Assembly (NCBI GenBank): GCA_003140595.1
Contig: PLKG01000091.1
Location: 70,807-115,213, forward strand
DNA length: 44,407 nucleotides
From: Acidimicrobiaceae bacterium
GTDB taxonomy: Bacteria > Actinomycetota > Acidimicrobiia > Acidimicrobiales > Bog-793
Direction of reading: 5' to 3'
Shown: piece by piece, positions 20,256-29,318 of the stretch
Layout: every line of letters begins with the position of its first letter
How positions within the stretch are numbered: the stretch's first letter is position 1
The notes under the pieces: model-generated
Told to the model about the DNA's origin: nothing
The model's input: only the letters and a program-made list of their open reading frames with translations
The model's database searches: none
Program-made: the position numbers and the translations under genes

Positions 20256-20926
20256 GCGCCAACGGCGACCACTACCACGCCCGCGCCGTGTTAGTGGCAA
20301 CCGGCTCCAGCTACCGCCGTACGGGCGCGCCTGGTGAGGAAGGGTTGATCGGCGCAGGCATCCACTTCTGCGCGACCTGCGACGGCCCCTTCTATAAGGG
20401 TGCCTCCCAACTCATGGTGCTGGGCGGCGGGAACAGCGGCCTGGAGGAAGGCCTTTTCCTGACCAGGTTCGTCGACAAGGTGGTGATCGTCGAGCACAAC
20501 GACAAACTGGCAGCCCACAAGCTCCTGCAGGACAAAGTGGTGGCTCACCCGAAGATGGAACTCTTGCTCAACCGCAACGTGAGGGAGTTCCAGCCCAAGA
20601 ACGACGGCAGCGGCAAGCTCGGCACGGTCATCTTGGAGGACCGAAAGACGGGCGAGGCCACAGAGCACCACCCGGCGGGCTGCTTCGTGTTCATCGGCCT
20701 GGACCCCAACACCGCCTTTGTAAGGGGCCAGGTGAACCTGGAAGAGCGGGGATTCATCGAGACCGACGCAAGCTTCATGACGTCGATGCCGGGCGTATTC
20801 GCCGCCGGCGACGTTCGTGCCGGGTCTACAAAGCAGCTCGCCACGGCGGTAGGCGAGGGCGCGGCTGCCTCGATCCAGATCCGCCAGTACCTCGAGAGCC
20901 AGCTCGCCACGGCAGGAATGGTCTAG
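20256..20926 (+). pseudogene. Thioredoxin reductase-like protein, 5'-truncated
   Basis: 'HFCATCDGPF' redox CxxC, 'VLGGGNSGLEEGLFL' NADPH site, 'PGVFAAGDVR'; homology reads back only to 'NGDHYHARAVLVATGSS' and the N-terminal FAD GxGxxG segment is missing. Confidence 0.78.
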
Positions 20927-21045
20927 TAATCGTGGCAACGGTCGGACGCGCTGAATGACCGTGTTCCTCGCTCGCGGCGGGTACTACGCCCGATCTTCAT
21001 TCAGAGGCGGATTCCCTGGACTCGCCGACCGTTTCGGACCATTGA

Positions 21046-21591
21046 TCAACTAGGGCCAAGGTACAGCTCGATCTCGGGAAGAAACCACTCCGAAATGACC
21101 ATGACGGCCATCCCGTCGATGTCGACCCTGTAGGTCCTGGCAAAGACGTAATCCTCGGGCGGCTTGGTTCCGGCGAATTCCGCTACGCGAAGCTCACCGG
21201 GGCCGGGAAGCTGGAACCGAGTGAAGCTGATCCCTTCTTTGGTCAGGATTCGCCCGATCGGGTCATCGCTGGTCTCGAGTTGGTGGCAGAAGGCGCCGGG
21301 AAGACGGGCCGGGTCCAGCAGGCTCGCGGCATGCACGTACGTCTTCGCCGATCTTCGTCCCTGAAGGACCGTCGACCGCTGGAGCAACGGGTGCCCACTA
21401 GCAACACCGAGGAGGTTCGGCGTGCCCGCCTCGATCATCACGTGGCACCGCTGGTGCGCGTCGACGGGCTCGCCGACCAGCTCTTCCAGGAACGCGGTCA
21501 CCGTTGCACCGGTCTGACCAAGCGCCGATTCCAAACTCAGCCGTAGGGTCACTCCACCATTGAATCGCACGACGGGTCGTTCCGCTGACAT
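21046..21591 (-). CDS. Chorismate-lyase/UTRA-fold-like protein
   Basis: 'LQRSTVLQGRRSAKTYVHAASLLDPARLPGAFCHQLETSDDPIGRILTKEGISF' resembles the DUF98/chorismate-lyase-like pattern. Confidence 0.45.
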   Translation of the reverse strand: MSAERPVVRFNGGVTLRLSLESALGQTGATVTAFLEELVGEPVDAHQRCHVMIEAGTPNLLGVASGHPLLQRSTVLQGRRSAKTYVHAASLLDPARLPGAFCHQLETSDDPIGRILTKEGISFTRFQLPGPGELRVAEFAGTKPPEDYVFARTYRVDIDGMAVMVISEWFLPEIELYLGPS

Positions 21592-21969
21592 TGATCACCG
21601 AAGCTGCGACAGAGGAGGCGGCACCAAGAGCGGGCTGCCAGCGCGAGTCAAAGCGGTGCGATACCGACCGAGGCCGCGTACGAAGGGTCCGGGGCCCTTC
21701 GATGTCGCTTCGGCCTCGCCGACGCAGAGCTTCCCGGTCGCGTCCGTGTGTAGAACAGGCTGCGCGCCAGTCTCCTGCGCAGTACTGAGGCCAGTCGCCC
21801 CAACGGCGAGGATCTTGGGTTGGGAGACTGCGCAGGCTCGGTCGGGATGGTTAGGCTGTCGCCCTCGTTGCACATCAGAGAGAACTCGTCACAAATCACA
21901 TGAGGTCGCCCGGGGGTGGCTTGCGACTCAAAGCAATCCGGTCGCTTGGGCGAGGAAAGGGGCACCAAA

Positions 21970-22923
21970 GTGGATATTCCGGCCAGTTCGGCTGCCGTTG
22001 GCGGCGGGTGTGTCGCAGGACAAGGCTCGGCTGAGCCGATACCTGGCGAGGTCCCGCGTGGCGGGAGCCTGACTGCCGATCAGGCCGAGCGCTACGAGGA
22101 GGAGGGCTACCTCGTGCTCCCCGATCTTCTCGACGACGAGGACCTGGCGCCGGCGCGCGCCGCAATGATGCAGAAGGTCGACCAAATGGCTGCTGACCTC
22201 CTCGCCGGTGGCTTGATTACAGATCCTCTGATCGACGAACCCTTCCGCACCCGACTCGCGCGTCTCTTCGACGGCCTCGGCGAAGAGGAGTTCCTCGCGT
22301 ACGGACGTAGCTGGCGCGATCGACTTCCTGGCTACTTCGTGCTGATGAGCAATCCGAAGATCCTTGACGCGGTCGAGAGCCTGATCGGACCCGAGATCTA
22401 CTCGAACCCCGTTTACAACGTGCGCCCGAAAGTGCCGCGCGTCGCGGCCGGCGCGGTGCCCTGGCATCAGGACAAGTCGTACTGGCCTGACGCGAACTCG
22501 AACCCGGTCATCACGGTGTGGATCTCGCTCGTCGATGCCACTTTGGATAACGGCTGCCTCCATATGATTCCGAGGACTCAGCGCGAACAGCTGCTCAACT
22601 TCGGCGAAGAGACATATTCGGGTACTGGGTACCTGCAGGTCGAGGACCGCCATTTCGACCAGTCGCTCAGGAGTCGCGTCCGAGCGCTGCCCGTCAAGAC
22701 TGGAACAGCCGTCCTCTTCAACGACCGGCTCATCCACTCCTCAACTCCGAACAATTCAGACCACGTCCGCTGGAGCGTGGACCTGCGCTACCAACCCACC
22801 GACCAGGATCCGATGCCCCAGTACGGCGCGGGGTTCCTCGCACGCAGCCGCGTGCACCCCGAGCGCGTGGCGAACCTGGAGGACTGGCTCGCCGGGCGTC
22901 CGGAGGCATTGCCAGGCGACTGA
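21970..22923 (+). CDS. Phytanoyl-CoA dioxygenase (PhyH) family protein
   Basis: Fe(II) ligands 'WHQDKSYW' and 'LFNDRLIHSSTPNNSDHVRWSVDLRYQ'; probable GTG start at 21970. Confidence 0.87.
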   Translation: MDIPASSAAVGGGCVAGQGSAEPIPGEVPRGGSLTADQAERYEEEGYLVLPDLLDDEDLAPARAAMMQKVDQMAADLLAGGLITDPLIDEPFRTRLARLFDGLGEEEFLAYGRSWRDRLPGYFVLMSNPKILDAVESLIGPEIYSNPVYNVRPKVPRVAAGAVPWHQDKSYWPDANSNPVITVWISLVDATLDNGCLHMIPRTQREQLLNFGEETYSGTGYLQVEDRHFDQSLRSRVRALPVKTGTAVLFNDRLIHSSTPNNSDHVRWSVDLRYQPTDQDPMPQYGAGFLARSRVHPERVANLEDWLAGRPEALPGD

Positions 22924-23004
22924 ACTCGTCGGAGCATCCCGCCGCGGCCGTGATCTCGTCGGCCCTCACAACGGGCGGTCGGCGTCTCAGGACGCGAGCT
23001 TAGG

Positions 23005-23423
23005 GTCACAATGTGATTGGACCATTTTGCGGTGCCAATCAGGCCGTACGCCGGATGACTACCGCACACGGCGGCACTGGCGGCTTCATCGTCGACGTCT
23101 CGTCAACGGCGTCCCTGTTCCGGAGTCCTGGCGAGTACGTCGATCACGCCGCGCCAAAAGGGGCTGTCGACACTATGACCCTCGGCCTTGCGCGCGAGGT
23201 CGCCGTCGAAGACGCCCGCGTGAAAGGCCTTTGGCCAGGTTCCATGGAGACCGACATGCACGCGAGTGGTTGCCAGTCAGGGCGCGTCGAACGACTCGCC
23301 TCGGCTATTCCGATGCAGCGTGGCGGCCAACCGGCGGAGGTGGCTGAGGCGATCGCCTGGCTCTGCTCAAACTCTGCCTCCTTCGTCACTGGTGCACTAC
23401 TGCACGTGAGCAGCGGTCGGTGA
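23005..23423 (+). pseudogene. Short-chain dehydrogenase/reductase, N-terminally truncated
   Basis: Starts at 'NVIGPFCGANQAVRRM', so the Rossmann cofactor half is missing; 'VDHAAPKGAVDTM' has His where catalytic YxxxK has Tyr; 'GALLHVSSGR' end. Confidence 0.78.
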
Positions 23424-23766
23424 CACAACGGAGCTCTCTCATCCTGGCAATACTCCAAGTCGGTTAGCACGGCATACAGAACGCCTTCGCTCCAAGTCGC
23501 CATGTGTCTGACCACGGGACAAGAGTTAGTTCTGTCCGGTGATCACTCTCAGGGGTGCCAGGTAGATCTCCGAAGCGGGCGACACGACCTTGACAAAAGA
23601 GCGAAGAGTCCCAGGTGCGAGAGCGGCACGACGGCATGTCTCCATCCCCACCCCAAGCAACCGTCCCCGGGTCCGACACGAGCCTCCGAGAGCACCGGTA
23701 GAGGTGTACGGTACTTCCCACTTGCTCGTTTCACTTCAGGGGGCGAGACCAATAAACCGGGGGGAA

Positions 23767-24063
23767 ATGAAGATGGCTTACGGAGTAGTGCATCAATTCG
23801 CGGGTGGCACGAAAGAGCAGTACGAGGCGTCGCTCGCAGCTGTCCATCCCAGCGAAGGTGGCCTGCCGGAGGGCCAGTTGTTTCACGCGGCTGGGCCTTC
23901 GGCCGGTGGCTGGACGATCGTCGCGGTCCATGAGTCGCAACGCAGCTGGGAGCGATTCCGTGACAGCGTCTTGATGCCCAAGATGGCTGCGGGCATTGAA
24001 GGTGGCTTCACCGTGCCTCCGCAGGAAACCTCATTCGAGGTCTACAACGAGGTGACCGCCTAA
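23767..24063 (+). CDS. Small hypothetical protein, ABM/dimeric alpha-beta-barrel-like
   Basis: 'MKMAYGVVHQFAGGTKEQYEASLAAVHPSEGGLPEGQLFHAAGPSAGGWTIVAVHESQRSWERFRD'; SD-like 'ggggg' upstream. Confidence 0.68.
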   Translation: MKMAYGVVHQFAGGTKEQYEASLAAVHPSEGGLPEGQLFHAAGPSAGGWTIVAVHESQRSWERFRDSVLMPKMAAGIEGGFTVPPQETSFEVYNEVTA

Positions 24064-24529
24064 CCCGAGGCGCATCGCGGCGCAGCGCCGTTGTCTCAGG
24101 GTCGCCAATCTCCTCGTCTGTAAGGAGTCGACGTTCGATGACAGCCGGGGCCTTCTTCTAGCTGAGCTGAGAAGATCACAACCTGATGAGAAGTCCTAGC
24201 CTCTTCGTCGGCGAGAAGGTCAATGGTCCGCCAGACTGGGGACTGCCTCGAGTTCGTGCTGGGTCTTTGACTTCCGCTCCCAGCAGCGACGGCCTTTTCG
24301 CGACTAGTACTAATCGCGTCGCATCAGGCGGACGCCCAAGCTACCGCTCTCCTGCACACCGGAGGCGAGCACGTGATTATTCCCTCGACGGCGGCTAGCG
24401 ACTTGTGGCACGAGAACGCGTGTGGCTTGTTCACCGCACCGGTGTGATGTCTCAGGTCCCCGTCCGGTAGCTCAACGCACGCGACCAGGCGTACCGGCCA
24501 TTTGGGCGAAGGTTGCCGCCCCTGGATTG

Positions 24530-25126
24530 TCATGACACAGCTGGGAGGTAGACATCTGCCCGCCAACGTCTGATCGGACCGGCAGTGCTCAGCGCACCGA
24601 CTGCCCGCAGTGCCCACTTGAGCACCTGCTCATTAGGCTCGTCTGAAGGAAGACGCAAGACGAGCCCTCGGCGAGGATGATCCTGGTCGACAATCCAGGT
24701 CTTTGGAATCGCAACAGCAAGCGATTGCAACTCGGCGAAGACGCGATGCCCAGTGACGTGGGTGATGCCAAGACTCGCCTGCACGAGTCCACGGCGATTG
24801 TGGCTCCCGGGGACCCACGTACACATCGTTGCGCCGGTGGAGCCTCCGCTGAACAAGGTGAAGAACCCAAGCGAGGTCGGCCTATCGTCCTCGTCGTTGA
24901 TCCTGGGTATCAGATTGATCCACCCATCCTCTGCACTGCCGAGCCGCGCCATGCAAGCGACGATCTGCGTCAACTCGTCGTCGGTGAATGCCACACGCTC
25001 GATTTCTCGCAGCTTGCGATGCACTCGAGGAGTATTGCAGTCGGCAGCGCCCCAAGGCGCCGGAATCCGGTTCGTCTCACCCTGAACACGCATGTGGACC
25101 TTCAGCCACTGCTGGAACGGCCCCAT
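24530..25126 (-). CDS. Conserved-looking hypothetical protein
   Basis: Protein-like ORF; probable start 'MGPFQQWLKVHMRVQGETNRIPAPWGAADCNTPRVHRKLREIERVAFTDDELTQIVACMARLGSAEDGWINLIPRI'. Confidence 0.5.
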   Translation of the reverse strand: MGPFQQWLKVHMRVQGETNRIPAPWGAADCNTPRVHRKLREIERVAFTDDELTQIVACMARLGSAEDGWINLIPRINDEDDRPTSLGFFTLFSGGSTGATMCTWVPGSHNRRGLVQASLGITHVTGHRVFAELQSLAVAIPKTWIVDQDHPRRGLVLRLPSDEPNEQVLKWALRAVGALSTAGPIRRWRADVYLPAVS

Positions 25127-26009
25127 CCCCGCCAATCTCGGAGCGGCCGTCCGGACAACACCAGTCCTAGCCAACTCGGTAACTTCATGCGATCCGTGCC
25201 GGTGACCCGGTTACCCAACCGGGACGTGACCAACATCCCAAGGGCAGCCCTCCACGTTCAACTCCCCCGTCCGTTCGGTTTCGCCTCCTCAGCTCAGCCG
25301 CAGCAGTGATATCCGCCGTTTCGGGCTCTCGATCCCGACTACCTCGCCGATAAGTCTCCACCGGCTGTGCAGCTGTCGGAGCAGCGGTCGTAGTGGGTGT
25401 TGCCGAACTCGAACGCATCGGGCTTGGGTGTGATGACCCCTAGCACGAGCCATTGCGCACGGCGACTATCGGTGAAGTCGTGCGCCGCCGAGAACCTCTT
25501 GCCCACCGGAGCGACAGTTGGCCACCGACTTTCAGTACCGAACGAGTGAGGCGTCGCCATTCGTCGCCATGAACTACACGCCCGCGGCGCCTGCAGCTCG
25601 CAGGACGCCAAGAACAAGCTGACACGCCGACAGTCAGTTTGCGACATGACATGGTCTCAACTACGGCGCGGGGTCCGACACATACGCGGAGCTGGGCCTC
25701 AGACTAGGCACGACCCTCGGCGACATCAAGGAATCGGGCGGAACCTGAGCTTCCGCTGTCCCGTCGGCACCTGCCAAAAGGTTGCCCCCCAGAATTTCGA
25801 CGAGGCAACACGACGTCATCCAGCCGGTAGGTACGAATCCCCATTCCTCCGCGAACGATCACGGTCGGCTGCGGGGGGCATCTATTTGCCACCGCCACTA
25901 CAGAAGGCCTGGTCCTCCCCGGGCGACAGGCGGCCTCGGGTCGCCAGTCGAAGGGTCTCATTGAGCACGAACGTCACCGCACTCAAGTTGCGGATAGCAC
26001 GAGCCGATA

Positions 26010-29000
26010 TTGGTTGGCAAGGTTTCGACTTCAGGGGCGCACTTGTCATTGCTTGTAGCACACGAGGAAAGCGAACGGGCTGAGAGCAGTCCTCTATCGT
26101 CACACGCGCTGCCACCGTCGTCGACGTTGTGGCTCTGGTTTCTCGGTCTCGAAGTCCTCTTTGCCCTGATCTACTTTCCTTTCGGGATTCCCTCGGGAAA
26201 GCCCTTGATCTTAGGTTTCCTTCCTTGGATGGAATGGCCAGGGCAGGTGCCCGCCTGGGCAATGCTGGGTCTATCTGCGGTGGCCGCGATCGCGTACGGA
26301 GTCAAGCGCAATCGGCCAAGCGCGCCACCTGGCTGGTGGTTCCTGGGTGCCGGTGTACTCCTCTTTATCACGGGTGACACGATCTACAAGTTCTGGCACC
26401 AGATCATGGGGCAGAACAACATACCGTTCCCCTCGTTCATAGATGCGATCTACGTAACTATGTACCCGGTTCTAGCTGTAGGGCTGCTACTTCTGGCGCG
26501 CGCGCGGATGCCCGGTGGCGACCGAGCAAGCCTCATCGACTCCCTGACGGTCACCCTCGGAGTGGGGCTTCTCTCATGGATCTTCCTCATTGGTCCTAAC
26601 GTCCGTGCTCCTGGAGGCACGCTCGCAAGGCTGACTGCTGCGGCGTACCCCCTCGGAGATGTTCTTCTGCTGGCGATGCTTGCTCACCTGTGGAGCTCTG
26701 GTGGCCTTCGCCACGCGGCGGGACGGTTGCTCGCGATCGGGGTACTTGGAACGCTCATGTCCGACTCGCTCTATGGGCTGGCCAACCTACACCCGAGCTG
26801 GAGTTGGAACGACGGCAACCCGATCGACCTCGGCTGGATTGTCTTCTACGCGTGCTGGGGAGCGGCCGCATTGCACCCGTCCATGAGAGCTCTGGCCGAG
26901 CCAAGGCCGGCCAGGACACTAACGACGAGCCGCTCCAGGCTCATGCTGCTCGCTACGGTCTCACTCATAGCGCCCGCCGTCCTGCTCGTCGAGGCAGCGC
27001 TCGGCAAACCCGTCGACGCCGAAGTCATTGCAGTGGTTGCGGGCACGATGTTCTTGCTCGTGCTCATGCGTATGGCCGGTCTGGTGCAGGCACACCAACA
27101 GGCCATGAGGCGAGAGAAAGTCCTGCGTCACGCGGCTGACGAATTGGTGGCGGCGTCCGGGCGCGACGGCACCTACCAGGCTATCGCCACTGCCGTGACC
27201 GAACTGGTCTCCGGGCGCAACGACATCTTGGGGGTGACGTTGGCTATATCGAGTCCGGCTGACGGTCTGGTGGTGGCGGCGCAGTCGGGGAACACCGGAG
27301 ACAAGCTTCTCAATCTGATGGCCTCGCGGCCCGAGCTGCGAACATCGCTGAACCGCGGAAAGACGGCTCGTTGGGCGAGCGAAATGACGTCATCGCCCGA
27401 ACGCCCAGACGAGGCGCCGGAGGGCTTTGTCATCTGTCCTCTCGTCTCCAAGGATGGCCTGCGCGGTCTGATCGCAGTTTCCAGCATCGCGGAGCTTTCT
27501 GAAGAGGTAACGAACACGATCGAAACGCTTGCCGCTCAGGCACAACTGGCGCTTGAGCGCGAGACACTCACAGAGACATTTCACGCCCGTCAAAGCGAGG
27601 CCCGCTTCCAGACCCTTGTCCAGAACGCCTCGGACGTCATCCTTGTTGCGCGCCCCGACGCGACCATCACCTATCAGACCCCTTCCGCAACGAGAACCCT
27701 CGGTTACGCGCCAGGCTCACTCGAAGGCCAACGGATAACGAGGCTCCTCCACCCCGAAGACGTCGAGCAGGCGCTGGCTGTCTACACCGGAGTCGCCTTT
27801 CGAGCGGGCGTGTCTGTCACGACACAATGGCGCATCCGGCACAGCGACGGTTCCTGGCGGCACGTCGAGGTGGTGGCGAACAACCTGCTGAGCGATCCGA
27901 CCGTCGAGGGCATTGTCCTCACGATGCGAGACGTGAGCGAACGTAAGGCCCTCGAGGACGAGCTCAAGCACCAGGCATTCCACGACTCGCTTAGTGGGCT
28001 CGCCAATCGCGCACTCTTCCTCGACCGACTGGAGCACGCGTTGGCGCGAGCGGCTAGATCGCAGTCCCTATTGGCCGTTCTCTTCCTCGACCTCGACGAC
28101 TTCAAGCTCGTCAACGACAGCTTCGGGCACGCAGCAGGCGACGATCTCTTGGTCGCGGTCGCTGGGCGCCTCACCAAATCGCTGCGAGTCGGCGACACCG
28201 CGGCCCGCTTTGGCGGTGACGAGTTCGCAGTTCTGCTCGAGGAGGTTGCGGGCTTCGAGGAAGCCAACCAAGTGGCGGAACGTATAATCACCGAGCTGCG
28301 CGTGCCCTTAACGGTTGAAGATCACCAGGTACAGGTGCATGCCAGCATCGGTATCGCCGTCAGCCCGGCAGGAGCCGAAGGTCCGGCCGAGCTGCTTCAG
28401 GCCGCCGATGTGGCAATGTACTCTGCCAAGTCCCGCGGCAAAGGTCGTTACGAGGTGTACCAGCCCGCACTGCAACAGGCCGTGTTAGAGCGGCTGGAAC
28501 GGACTGCGGACCTACAACGAGCAGTGGACAGACAGGAATTCGTAGTTCACTATCAACCGATCGTCACCCTCGACGGCAACGCGACCATCAATGGAGTTGA
28601 GGCGCTGGTTCGTTGGCGTCACCCTGAACGGGGACTTCTACTGCCAAAAGAGTTCATCCCGCTTGCTGAAGACACCGGCCTCATTATCCCGCTCGGGCGA
28701 TGGGTACTTCTGGAAGCGTGTCAACAGGCTCGCCAATGGCAGTTGAACCATAAGCTCTCCGATGCATTTCACGTCAGCGTGAACATATCAGCCCGGCACT
28801 TCGCGCACGACGGCCTGGTGGAGGACGTTTCGAATGCCCTCAAAGCGGGCGGCCTCGATCCGGGAAGCCTCGTTCTGGAGATCACCGAGAGCGTACTCGT
28901 ACAGGATGCCGATTCCGTGATCGCACGAATGCTGGAGCTCAAGTTGCTCGGCGTGTCATTCGCCATTGACGATTTCGGGACGGGCTACTCCTCGCTCAGC

Positions 29001-29318
29001 TACCTGAAGCGCTTCCCGATCGACATATTGAAGGTGGACAAATCCTTCGTTGACGATGTAGGCGAATCAGAAGACAGTGGCGCGCTGGCGGAGGCCATCG
29101 TCCAACTCGGAAACACCTTGAATCTGCAAACTGTCGGCGAGGGTATAGAGCAGGTCCGACAAGTTGAAGGTCTTCGCTCCCTCGGGTGCCAGTTCGGCCA
29201 GGGCTTCTACTTCGCGAAGCCGCTGCGCGCAGAGCAAATCGACGAGCTGTTGTCCCGACTTCCTGCCACCCATCCAACTTTGAAGGCAACCCCCCTGAGA
29301 GAGGACTCCTTGAGATGA
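26010..29318 (+). CDS. Membrane GAF-PAS-GGDEF-EAL bifunctional c-di-GMP enzyme
   Basis: Multi-TM N-terminus; PAS 'EARFQTLVQNASDVILVARPDATITYQTPSATRTLGY'; I-site RVGD five residues before 'GGDEF'; 'NGVEALVRW', 'DDFGTGYSSLSYLKRFPIDILKVDKSFV'. Confidence 0.93.
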   Translation: MVGKVSTSGAHLSLLVAHEESERAESSPLSSHALPPSSTLWLWFLGLEVLFALIYFPFGIPSGKPLILGFLPWMEWPGQVPAWAMLGLSAVAAIAYGVKRNRPSAPPGWWFLGAGVLLFITGDTIYKFWHQIMGQNNIPFPSFIDAIYVTMYPVLAVGLLLLARARMPGGDRASLIDSLTVTLGVGLLSWIFLIGPNVRAPGGTLARLTAAAYPLGDVLLLAMLAHLWSSGGLRHAAGRLLAIGVLGTLMSDSLYGLANLHPSWSWNDGNPIDLGWIVFYACWGAAALHPSMRALAEPRPARTLTTSRSRLMLLATVSLIAPAVLLVEAALGKPVDAEVIAVVAGTMFLLVLMRMAGLVQAHQQAMRREKVLRHAADELVAASGRDGTYQAIATAVTELVSGRNDILGVTLAISSPADGLVVAAQSGNTGDKLLNLMASRPELRTSLNRGKTARWASEMTSSPERPDEAPEGFVICPLVSKDGLRGLIAVSSIAELSEEVTNTIETLAAQAQLALERETLTETFHARQSEARFQTLVQNASDVILVARPDATITYQTPSATRTLGYAPGSLEGQRITRLLHPEDVEQALAVYTGVAFRAGVSVTTQWRIRHSDGSWRHVEVVANNLLSDPTVEGIVLTMRDVSERKALEDELKHQAFHDSLSGLANRALFLDRLEHALARAARSQSLLAVLFLDLDDFKLVNDSFGHAAGDDLLVAVAGRLTKSLRVGDTAARFGGDEFAVLLEEVAGFEEANQVAERIITELRVPLTVEDHQVQVHASIGIAVSPAGAEGPAELLQAADVAMYSAKSRGKGRYEVYQPALQQAVLERLERTADLQRAVDRQEFVVHYQPIVTLDGNATINGVEALVRWRHPERGLLLPKEFIPLAEDTGLIIPLGRWVLLEACQQARQWQLNHKLSDAFHVSVNISARHFAHDGLVEDVSNALKAGGLDPGSLVLEITESVLVQDADSVIARMLELKLLGVSFAIDDFGTGYSSLSYLKRFPIDILKVDKSFVDDVGESEDSGALAEAIVQLGNTLNLQTVGEGIEQVRQVEGLRSLGCQFGQGFYFAKPLRAEQIDELLSRLPATHPTLKATPLREDSLR

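Noticed and set aside
24320-24450. Reading 'HQADAQATALLHTGGEHVIIPSTAASDLWH' as a PIN-domain toxin fragment
   Set aside because: Only loosely PIN-like, no upstream acidic motif or antitoxin, too short to support.
25650-25755. Reading 'NYGAGSDTYAELGLRLGTTLGDIKESGGT' as the tail of a lost gene
   Set aside because: Protein-like but no family recognised and no upstream continuation.
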